A stretch of 64,000 nt of DNA from Diploptera punctata (taxonomy: Eukaryota; Arthropoda; Insecta; Blattodea; Blaberidae). The position numbers and the translations under genes are program-made. Below the pieces are notes generated by a model, which had not been told where the DNA came from, did no database searches, and saw only the letters and a program-made list of their open reading frames with translations. Of this stretch, positions 51,404-63,400 are shown piece after piece (position 1 is the first letter of the stretch; every line of letters begins with the position of its first letter). The DNA lies in the NCBI GenBank assembly GCA_030220185.1, contig JASPKZ010003417.1:296501-360500 (forward strand), written 5' to 3'.

Positions 51404-54400
51404 GAGACAACATGGACGAAAGAAATTCTAACGAGAATTCTGATGGAATAGATCTGAATGAATCTGAGGTAATAAAAGTCTATGGATTTATTGTATACAA
51501 TAAATTAATTTTATAGAACATGATATTTTAGCTAAGACTGTATATATAGTGGGTAGTTAAGTGAAAAACATTGAAATCATTTTGAAGAATCATTTAGTAA
51601 GTTTAGACATTAATTTAGCTTTTGTCAAAAAATCATGGGATGCATGACACTGTGAGGTAAATATTAATATGAACGTAACTCAGAAAGTTTCCGGATACTG
51701 GCAAAATTTTAGAGATAATATAAAACTTACCATCCATTACATCTTCTCAAAGTACTCTCCCTGAGCATCTATCCATCGTTGCATCCTTCTGAACAACAAC
51801 TGGAAGCATTGGCACCACTCACTTTCATCCAGTGCACAGAGCTCTCCTTGATACACTGCAACTGCATCTTCAGGTGTTGAAAAGTGTCCCATGCAATTAA
51901 CCATAGGGAACAAAAATGAAATCTCATGGTGCCAGTTCCAGACAGTAAGGAGGATGGGTCAACAGCTGCACAGGATTCCCCCTCAGAAAATCATTTGTCA
52001 GATGGGCAGTGTGGGCAGAGGCATTGTTGTGATGCAACAGGATGCTCCCCAGTTCAGCTCTTGGGCGCTTCTCTTACAATTTTTGGAATACCTGTGGGAG
52101 GGCAACTGTGGTGTACAACTGTGCAGTCACTGTCCTTTAATGTTCAAGTGGTATTGTTGCCACATGACCACTTGTAGCAATGAAAGTGAGCACCATTTTC
52201 TTCTCAACACATTTTGCTCTCTTCACTTTGACTAGTCGATCATCATCAGGAAAGACCCACAACGACAACTGACACTTTTTATCTGGATCATATTGGTAAA
52301 TCCAGGTCTTGTCACCTGTAACAATTTCAGAAATGCGGCAAGAGTCCCCATTGTTGAATCTCCGAAGCATTTCACAGCACCATTCCACTCAAATGATCTT
52401 TTGACCTTCAGTGAGTCTATGTGCCACCCAACGAGATGACATCTTGTCGCTCCTAAGACAGGTGTGCAGAATTTTTGCAAACATCCAATCTTCAGGGATG
52501 CTTCAATGTCTTTATAAGTCATATGGGTGTCTTTTCGCACCATCTTCTCCACAGCATCAATGTTTTCCACAGTCACTGCCATTGACGGGCCTCCCACTCC
52601 TCTCTTCATCTTCAAGAGAGGTTCTACCCCTCTTAAACTCTGTAAACCAGTTGAAAACTGTGACACTGGAAGGGGAAAGGTCCCCAAAAGCCAGTGCAAG
52701 CCTTTCAAGCTATTGCGCTTGGTTTAAGCTAATTTTAAAATCATAGAAAATCATTGCTTGAAAATGTTCTTGCTGCGGTACCATGTTGCAGTTTGATTGT
52801 ACCTGTCACCCCCTACCATTTGACCCACAGCTGCTAAGGGATGAGGGGTGTGGGTGGGCAGAAACTATGTCAGCTGACTAACAAAGGACCTCCCATCACG
52901 CTGCTGGCACTATTATCTTTCCATCGTAAATGGTACAGTCAGGTCCAGAAACTGCCTGAGTTACCCTCGTAGAATTATAAATGAAAATGGAGATGAAACA
53001 TGTCTAGTTGAGAGGACCATATTTTATGAGGTGAGATAGGCCTATAAAGTTTCATTCATTTATTTTTTTTTTATTTTGAGAATAAACTATCTATTGTCCA
53101 ATGATGGTGAGGACCCATAATTGACTTGATGCCATTTTTTTTTCATTTGATTCCCAGAAGAAATCTAGACTTGTTTTCTGAGTTGTTTGTTCCTGTCCAG
53201 CTGTTTACTTTTTTTTAGCTAAATTTTGGAATTTCTTAGATTTGGACAGAGTGTACCTTTATAAAATTTCCATCACTGCCATTATAGGATCAATTTCAAT
53301 TTTAAGAAATCATCTTTACAAATGTATTCACATAGACTTTCAACCCTTGAGGATGCTAGACGCAGTCTCTGGCGAAACGTCGGGGAACTACAAGCATCAT
53401 GACCACGGCCTACAGCCTGAAAATCTTCTTCAAGATCATCACATCTTTACAAAAATATACATTTTATAGAATATACTTCAATTAGAAAGTGAATTTTTTT
53501 TTGTATTTACAAAATGTATTTCATCAATTTTGAAAATTAATTGTCTGTATCACTTTGTCCTTGTGGTAATCCTCTAATGAGGAAAATTTTATATAATAAA
53601 AAAAATGTGGTCTGTCTATACATGTATATTCTCATGTGGAGTAAAGGTGCTCTCTGGCAGGAGTTAAGTTAATTTACTTAACTTAGGGTTATTTTGCTAC
53701 AGATGTTAGTGAGTTACAAGTGGTTATCTCATTACATCATTGAGACATCTAGTAGGTAACCAAGGTATTACTTGGATGGTTAATGATGAATAAATTCTAA
53801 AAATCTAAAGACCCCCTCTGATTTGAACCTGCGACTCTTGGGACCAGAGGCAAGAAACTTCTCCTAGACCTTTGGCAAACACTGTAGTTATATTGAACTT
53901 TTAGAGAAAAAATCACTATGAGGTTTAATTAAGATTAAATTAAAATGTTTCATACCTCACCTCATATCGAGTCTTCTAACTAGATCAGCTTCGAAGCCTG
54001 TGCAGCTTCATCTTCAGTGTCTTCTAATTAGACCGGTTTCGAAGACCAGATATGAGGTGAGGTAAGAAACATTTAAATTTAATCTTAACTGTAGTTATAG
54101 TTTATGGAATGATATATCCATCCATAGTAATTCTGCCCAAGGACAGGTCCTTCACTGCAATCATAGCATTTTTCATGCTATGCTTGCAGTTTTACTAACA
54201 AATTGTAGGTGTGGTAGCTTCCCATTGCTTTCCACACCGGTGAAGGATGATGATGATGATGATGATAATAATGATTTCGGGGACCGTTTGGGCCTTAAAG
54301 TTTTCCTGACATTTGTCTTACAGGTGAGGAAAAACCCCGATAAAAACCTCACCCAGAAAAACTGCCCCGACCGGGGATCAAACCCGGGCCCACTGCTTGA

Positions 54401-57400
54401 CAAGGCAGCATGCTACCTCGAGACCACAGCGGTGGACGTATGATATATAATGTCACTTTTATTTTGCAGCAGCTGGGGACAAGTAGTAAACTTAAGGAAG
54501 ATGAATCTGGGGAAGATGATGATGAGGAAAGTGAACAAATTTCAGGAATAAAAATGGAATTTGAGGTAATATGTGTTAAACATTTTTTTTTTGTTTGGGC
54601 ATTTAGTATTGTTATGATATTTACTCGATCACAATATCCGAATTCAACCAAACAGTAATAATCAAATGAATTGTGAATTATACTTACCTCATATATCTAA
54701 AAAGTAAAAAAGTAAAGTATTCCCACTACAGGCCTCAGGAGGCCCTTGGGGTAGTAGGAGGTTAAGGCTCCCACTTTTTCTAGACAATCGGCACTTCATG
54801 ACAGCCGGGTTGTCAGCCCTGCGTGACGGCCGCCTTTACCCCAGAACATGTGTCTGGTACTCATTTCCGTTAGAGGCTGAGTCGACCCCAGGGCCATAGT
54901 GCTGCCAGAAGGTTTGGGTCAGCTTAAAAATCCTGACCCCACCGGGACTTGAACCCTCGACCTTCCGGCTTGTAGCGCAGTGCCTTAACCACTACGCTAC
55001 AGCGTGCTCCCCTCATATATCTATATTTCTTTAAACACAGCACCGCGGTATCGGAAAACGATTGTTTCTATCCTCAGCTGTTTTCATGACTGTCAATTTT
55101 TTTCCCTTGCCGGTAATTATCCAAACTGCCATCTGGTGTACTTTTGAAGAAGTAATTATCCAAACTGCCATCTGGTGTACTTTTGAAGAACTTTGTAATC
55201 AAGCATGGCTTTTCTGGAATTTCGAAGTTTATGGTTCTAGTATCGTTTTTTGAATGTTTTATCTTTTCCCAAACTGTTAAATCCAAAGGTTTAGATAGTT
55301 GTTTCACAAGTTTTGCTTCTTTTTCAATTCTATGACTCTCTAATAAACTATGTGCTGCTATAGCTGATTTTTCAATTTCACCATTTTTTATGTTTCTATC
55401 CTGAGCTAATCATTCCCTGTATAATTTACTTCCCTCTAATCATAGTTAATGTTATTCTCCCACCTCATTCTTGATCTACCAACTGAGCGGTTTCCCTCTG
55501 GTTTTCCTACAAGAAGCTTCCATGCACATCTTTCATTCCCCATTCGTGCCACATGTCCTATCCATAGGACTCTCAACCCTTTATTAGACTGGGATATTTT
55601 TCTAAAGCAGCCCAGCCCAGCTATACAAGCTGCAAGATTGTTAATTGTTTGGTTATCTGTTTTTCAGTGCTCTCTCACTGCCTATTGCTGGAATACTATC
55701 AACTGCCAAATGTACTTCTATTCCCAATAACACCTGTCAACATGATTTTTGTCTCATGAGTATCAATAGTTGTACTAAATGCAGTTTTTTATCATGTTTT
55801 CAAATATGTATTCAGAATTTCTCCATCACCCACAGTTTTTTTTTATTTCAATTTCAATTAATGAATTTAAATAATAATTTTTCTAATAAACTTTTTTTTG
55901 CCCATTTGTCCATTGTAAAATAAAACCAAATGAGTTAACTCAAATGGTTTCAGCTATGGAAGAGAGATATCAAAGCAAATGGAATCTTAATATGCTGGCC
56001 GATTATTGTTGGACTATCAAGAGTCATTTCATACTTTCTAGGTGAGTCTGGATGTTTGAATATTGTGTAGTTACGAATGTAGAAAATATTAAAGTGTTTG
56101 AAATTATAAATTCCTGTCTCTCGGAAACCTTGCGTGATGGATAAAAACCGATATATTTGAATTCAGGAGAAAATATACTATCAGAATCACATATTTTCTT
56201 TCTGAGAAAAAAAAAGTTTATTTTTTGTTGCTCAGTGTAATTTGGACTTTTCAAACACACTTATTCTCATCCACATGTGTTCTTTCTGTACAGCTTCAGT
56301 TTTGCACGATGATGTACTATTTGAAAATAGAGCAAAAGTTTTTAGGTTTAATTTAAGGTATATTACATATCCCTTGCTGTAACCAAGTGGTCTAAGCCAG
56401 CGTGCCTTTATACAAAGCTATGTGACATGCATTGGTTTGAATTCCCATGGGGAAGAAATGTCCTCATGGAATTTTGGGCGGTATAGGAATGGAACTCACT
56501 AGGAATTTGGGTAACTACAATAAGTAGCAGCTACGGGTTGAGATAACAGGCTATAACAGCTGAGAGACTAGATATGCTGACCACACGTCTAGCTGTATGA
56601 TCATCCATCTCTGACTCACCGTGAGCAAGTGCAAAGATCGAATTAGCTACCCACTAACTGGTCATGCATGAAAGTCGTCGTTTTTGTAATATTGGCAAGA
56701 AATTACCCAGAATTCTCAGCGATAAAACCACTTCCGTTATTTTTGTCTGCTACAGGAACGCATTTATGCTTGCATCCCACAAATAGTACCATATACAACG
56801 ACGTCTGCATCACGCAATATTACGCCGATTCTCCTGTTCTTCCAGTTGAATTCTTTGGTAGACTCTATGAAATTCCTCTTCTCCGCGTATACCGAAAACA
56901 TGATCAAAGTCCTCAAGGTCCAACATCTTGGATAAAGCTGCAAGGTACGCAGCAAGATTTCAAACTACACTCGTTACCATCGGTTCCCTTCAGAATTCTC
57001 ACGATTCGTTTCTCTCTTAAGTCACCTCGTCAGGTAGCTTATGAATTTCAACAATTATTATCACATGAACAGATTTCTGAGTAAGCAAAATCGTATTAAG
57101 ATACAACTTTCTCAGCAGAGAACACCTTTTACGGTCTAATGCGTTCATAGATTCAACCCTTAGACCTATTCTGCCATAAAAAATGTTTATTAGAAGTAGG
57201 AATCAGCATGCTGAGCCATATAGAATTTATTGCTAAATTCCGAAAAATCCACCACCATTAACTGACTATATATAAAATATTCTAGAAGTTTGAAATTGCT
57301 GGGGCTGTGTTAAATAAAAACCATCTGGAGATTGAATAATTCTAACAGAGGCAAAATTAGATAAAACTGGTAAAATTGTAGAACATATGCCACAAATTCT

Positions 57401-60400
57401 CAAATAAATCAACTCACCAGATCTATTTTGTCTGCAAGAAACTCTTCACATCTATTGTGCCTTAAACCACATGGGTAAGATTTTTTGTTTTCTTTAGTCT
57501 GTAATTGTGTTAATTATAGTAACAATTCTGACAGTTTGATCACATTTTCTGCTGAAAGACCTCATATCTGATAGTTGGATAACCAAACAATTAACAACCC
57601 AATTTATGAACACCAAAATAAAACATTGCTTCATAATTTCATTTATAAAAATGTTTGTACCTTATATAACACAGTCGTCCTCAACTATAATAATTTATGT
57701 TATAATCTTTGTTATATTATTAAAATTCAAAGCTTTTGAAGTCATGCTTCATCTTCAGGAACCTTCTTGATAAAATTCACTATTGAAATTGAACATGATA
57801 ACAAGATCCCATTTTTAGACTTATACTTAATAAGAAATGAACAACAGCAAAGAATTGAATTTAATATTTATAGAAGAGACACTGATATGGACAACTACGT
57901 AAAATCTTCAGGTTTTAATCATGTTTCACATAAACATGCAATTTTCAACAGTCTATTACACAGATTAATAAATATTCCACTTAATGTAGAAGATTTTGAT
58001 AATGAATATAATCATATTGTACATATTGCTAAAATAAATGGTTTTGATGAAGACGTAATAAAGAATAAATTAAAGAAATTTAAGCAATAGAAAAGGTTAC
58101 TGGAATACACCACCCTACAACATGATTCCAAGAGAGATGAAATATTCAAGACATTTACTTACCATCCTGAAGTTCATAATAAATTAAAAAAAAAATGTCC
58201 GAAAATTTAATATAACATTGGCTCCAAGTAACAAATTCAGCCTGGGTAATTTTCTGTTAACTAATAATAAAGTTAACACCCCAGACAATAAATAATCTGG
58301 AACTTATCAAATGATTGCAAAGATTGCAATAGAATATATATAGGAAAAACAAAAAGGAACTTGGAAACTCGTAAAAAAGAACACTTTAGAAACATAAAGA
58401 ATGGAGAAATTGAAAAATCAGCTATAGCAGCACATAGTTTATTAGAGTATCATAGAATTGAAAAAGAAGCAAAACTTTTGAAACATCTACCCAAACCTTT
58501 GGATTTAATAGTTTGGGAAAATATGTATATTAAAAAAAACCATACTAGAACCATGAACTTCGAGATTCCAGACGAACCAAGCTTGATTACAAAGTTCTTC
58601 AAAAATACAACAGATGGCAGTTTAGAAAATGATTCTTTCAAAAGAACACCAGATGGTAGTTTGGATAATTACCGGCAAAAGAAAAAAATGACAGTCGTGG
58701 AAACAGCTGATGATGGTGACGATGGTCACCAATACTGCGGTGCTGTGTTGAAAAAACATAGAAGTATGAGGTAAGAAGAATTCATGATTCATTTGATTCT
58801 TATAAATAAAACCTCATAATGTTAAAAAATTCCCAAATTTATTATATTAAATGAAAGAGGATTTTTGTTATGTCTAGCGTGCTTTTCTTTTTTCTTTCTT
58901 TTTTTTTTCAGTTAGGGGCAGGCAGAAATCTTGAGGAAGAAAAGTCTGAAAAAGAGGGCGATGAAAGTGATTTCTTTCCAGAACTAATACCAAAAGTGGA
59001 AATGGAACTTGAGGTAATGCATTTCTTTATTTTCTTTTTCTGAATTTCAAATTGAAATATGCACAATTTATAATTTAAAGGATTATGGCTATTATATATA
59101 ATAACAAAAAAATAATTTTAACATGGCATAAAAACCTTAAAAAAACTGTTAACACAGGTGTGTCCAATCCACGGCCCACAGGCCGCTTGTGGCTCTCGAT
59201 CCCATCACATGTGGCCCGCAATGATATTTGCTCTTTTATATCACATTCAGCCCGCAGTGATATTTGTAAGTTATAGTCTAATATCATTTATGAAATAAGT
59301 AATCCTATTTGGTATAAAATAAACTTGAAACAGCAAGACTTTTTCTGTTTCCAACACATGTGTTTGCGAAAGTTCATCTTACTCATCCTCTTTCTTAAAA
59401 CATGTAGAAATCACATCTGCTTTAAGGACCCACATTTTTATTTATGATCCTACCTACCGCTCATCGCTTTGAAGTCTCCATTCATTTTTGACCATGCGGT
59501 TACTACTTTCAAAGGTGAGTGTGTGCCAGATGTTTTATTATCATTACATTTTGTAGATTTCAAGCTAGTTCCAGTTTGCAGTTGTTCGCTCACATTGTAG
59601 TGTCAGTGTAAGTAAAAGGTTTGAAGAATATAATTAATTCTGTGAGTTTTATAAGTGTTAATTATAGCTTCTAAGTGTAGCGGCAAGAAAAGAAAAGTTT
59701 CAGCCGAAGGTAGAACATTTTAAATAAAGTTGACAAATCAGTAAGGTTTTATAGAATTAAACATGAAAGCAGTGTGTTTAATTTGCAATAAAACAGTTTC
59801 AGTGTTTAAGAATACTCCTTAAATGTAAAGCGGCATTACGACACCAAACATGCATCTTCATAAGATAAATTTGAGGGTCAATTTCGTGAAGACAAGGAAT
59901 CTGAACTTAAAATTAAACTACCGGGACTGCAGTTAATTTTTAAGAATGTGCCAAGGAGAATGTTGTAAGTTTCAATCTGTTTTCTTCCCCTTACTCCATA
60001 TAAAATAGATAAGGTCTTCGAGGATCTGCAATTGGAGTGCATTGGTTTTCAATGTTCATCAGACCTAAAAAATAAGTTTAACTATGCCCCCTTACTACAA
60101 TTCTATTGCAACTACTTTCCCAGAGAAAAATATCCGGGCATTAATAGACATGCACTTCATTTTGCATCACTTTTTGGTAGCACATACACATGCGAACAAG
60201 TGTTCTCTAGGATGAAACATGTGAAATGCGCAACGAGAACATGAATCATAAACAGTCATCTGGAGAGTTCGCTTCGAGTTGCTACAACATCAATCAAACC
60301 AGATATCGGATACCTTGTTCGTGAAAAGCAGTGCCAGGTGTCGCATTAACAGAAAAATTAATTATTTTAATATAATTGTTTTATTTAAATTTCAAACTAA

Positions 60401-63400
60401 AATTTGTATTAAACATATAAGGGTTAATATACTTTATTTATATTGTTCAATTTAGATTTTAGAATTAGATTATACATGAAAAGAAAATATATATTATTTA
60501 ATTTTAAAAATATATTAACAGAATAGTGCAAGAATGGAAACAAACAGTAAATAGTGGAATTTCAATAACTAGGAATAAAATAATTCAAACAATATTATAT
60601 GCTGATGATCAAATAATATTATCAGATTCCAAAGATAGCTTACAAACAGCAGCGTATCAATTATTCAAAATTGCCAGCAAATATAATATGAAAATTTCCA
60701 CTTCAAAATTCAAAACAATGGCAATGTGTGGAAAAAACATACAACGGGTGAAAATTGAGATTGATGGAAAAATTATAGAACAAGTGTCAGATTTCTCTTA
60801 GGAAGTGTATTTGCAGAGTATAAGAGTGACATTGATTCAAAATTACAAAAATATAATAAAATGAATGGGGTAATACGAAGACATTTTGGTAAACAGATGA
60901 GGACAGAGACAAAACTAAGATTACATAACATCACAACAAAAGCTGCTCTAAAATACGGAAGTGAAATTTGGATTTTAAATAAAAGAAACTCATAAACTTC
61001 AAGTAAGCCAAATGCGCTTCTTACAATCATTGTTAGGAGTTAATGGACTGGATCACCAAAGGAACACTATTATCAGAGGAAAACTTGGAGTAACAAGTTT
61101 AAATGAAGATATACAAAGATACCAACAAGAATGGAAAAATCATCTGAGGAGAATGGCAAGAAATAGACTTCCAAAATTGGCATTCCAATATACCCCAACT
61201 GGACATAGGGACCAAGGAAGACCAAAACATCGGTGGAAAGATCAAGACTATCTTCGCTAGGTTTACCTTACAGGCCACATGGCCTAAAACGAATTTGTTC
61301 ATGATGATGATGAATTTTAAAAATAACTTAACTAATATCATCATCATAGTACATTCACGAATTTAGGCCATTTGTTGACCTGTTTCGGCCTCAAGAGAAA
61401 CACCATCCAGAAGTCTTTTGAGTGGACGTCCTGGTCTTCTTCTTCCTGCAGGTTGATATCTTAACATTAGTTTGGGTATTCTGTGATCTTCCATTCGATG
61501 AACATGTTGTATCCATCTTGACTTATAATCAGAAATTTTGTTACTTAACTAATATATGATTAATATTTTAATAAAAATAACATATCAATATATTAGCTAT
61601 TTTATATTTAAATTAATTGGTTTTTCTTAGATCCTATTTAATACGATAAAAAAGTCGGATCATGTTGTCTGCAAACCAATTCACCTTAATTACAGTGGCC
61701 ATTTTCCAAAAAAGGTTGGACATGCCTGTGTTAACATATTTGAATTTAGCACACCAAAATTAGGTTTAGAGACCTGTTAAATCCTGTACTGCAGAAAAAA
61801 AATTGCAGGCCTGTGTTATTTAATCAATAAACTCGAAATAGATAATTAAATAACGTAACTAATAACAGTATAGAGGACAATTTGGATTGATATGAATTCC
61901 TATTTTTTTAAAAGTATTTTGCTAAATAATTGTGTTCTTTGATAAGTTTCAATTTTGCTACTGCACTTTTATGTGGCATTTGAGAAATTATTTCTGGCAT
62001 ATTTAATTGTAAAACTTATTTAATAATTTAAATAAAACAAAGCCTTAAAATTATTTATTAATTTATTAAAAATTGTTCCATTTGATTTTAGTGTATTTCT
62101 GATTTATCAGTTATGTTTTAGTTTTTTTTTATTCAATGCCACTATGTTGTCATTTCAACATTCTGTTGTTCTCTCCTGGCATGGCATTATTGTAACCCAC
62201 TTCTGAGGTTGGGCGCCTAGAAGGTGGAATTACCCTGACCTGATGATATATAATAGGTGATGATAGGGGTAATGATGCACCAGGAGAGGCCTTAATCCTA
62301 AACTTGATGAACATGTTAATGGTGATAATGATGGCTAGATGATGTTCAGGAACTGTTTGGACCTTAAAGTTTCCTGACATTTGTCTTAAAGGTGAGGAAA
62401 AACCCCGAAAAAAACCATCTCCCAGGAAACTTGTCCCAACTGGGGATCGAACTCGGGCCCGCTGCGTGACAAAGTAGCACGCTACCTGAGACCACAGTGG
62501 TGGACTGTTTTAGGTCTAAAGAATTGTTTTCTTTTTTTAAGGTTAGCGATGAAGATGGTGAAATTAAGAAAGGGAGTCCATGGTCTGGATTGCATTCAGA
62601 AAAGGAAGACATTTTAACAGCACTGATAAAAAATAGTGATTTTAACGCTAATACATCTGTGAAGCGTCAGAAGACTTTGGAATGTGAAGTGTGTAAGAAA
62701 TTATTTGCTAAGAAAAGCAAGCTAGAAGTTCATTATCGTACACATACTGGTGAAAGACCTTACGAATGTGACGTTTGTAAGAAAACATTTGCAACAAAAG
62801 GGAGCTTGACACTTCATTATGTCATTCACACAGGCGAGAGACCTTTCCAATGTGAAGTATGTAGTAAGTCATTTAGTCGAAAAGGATATTTAATTATTCA
62901 TTTACGTTCGCACACTGGCGTTCGTCCGTTTAAATGTGATAGATGTGAAAAAAGATTCACAACAAGAAGAAGGCTTGATGCACATTATTTAAAACATACA
63001 GGAAATAGCCCTTATGTATGCGAAATTTGTAACAAGTCGTATACTTGTAATAATAATCTTTCAGCTCATTACATCACGCATTCAGGCTCACGACCATTTA
63101 AATGTGACGTATGTAAGAAATCATTTACACAAAAGAGTTCGCTTACTGTTCATTATCGTATTCATGTGGATACTGGAAATTTTCAATGTGAATTATGCAA
63201 TAAGACATTTGCCCAGAGGCGATATCTTATGTATCATAAGAAAAGCGTACACAGTGATAAAATTTATTATTGTGATCGTTGTGAAGAGTCATTTCTAAAA
63301 AATTCTGAATTGCTGTGTCACTTGAGACAGATACATTTCATAAAACCATCACATAAATGTCATATATGTCTCAAATCATACGCTGATAAAAGATACCTTA

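Larger units (their letters stand above)
54655..55400 (-). mobile_element. PLE 3' end (family F) split by a SINE
   Basis: Terminus 54655-54699, SINE, then 55011-55400. Minus strand encodes LTVWEKIKHSKNDTRTINF and the twice-repeated FKSTPDGSLDNY segment. Confidence 0.8.
59155..61728 (+). mobile_element. hAT element with 8-bp TSD, carrying a nested LINE
   Basis: Ends CAGGTGTGTCCAATCC and GGTTGGACATGCCTG are inverted. Flanked by tgttaaca at 59147-59154 and 61729-61736. Transposase pieces: a BED-like finger (VCLICNKTVSVFK) at about 59768, and the C-terminal dimerisation region at 60010-60350. The middle is deleted. Confidence 0.9.
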
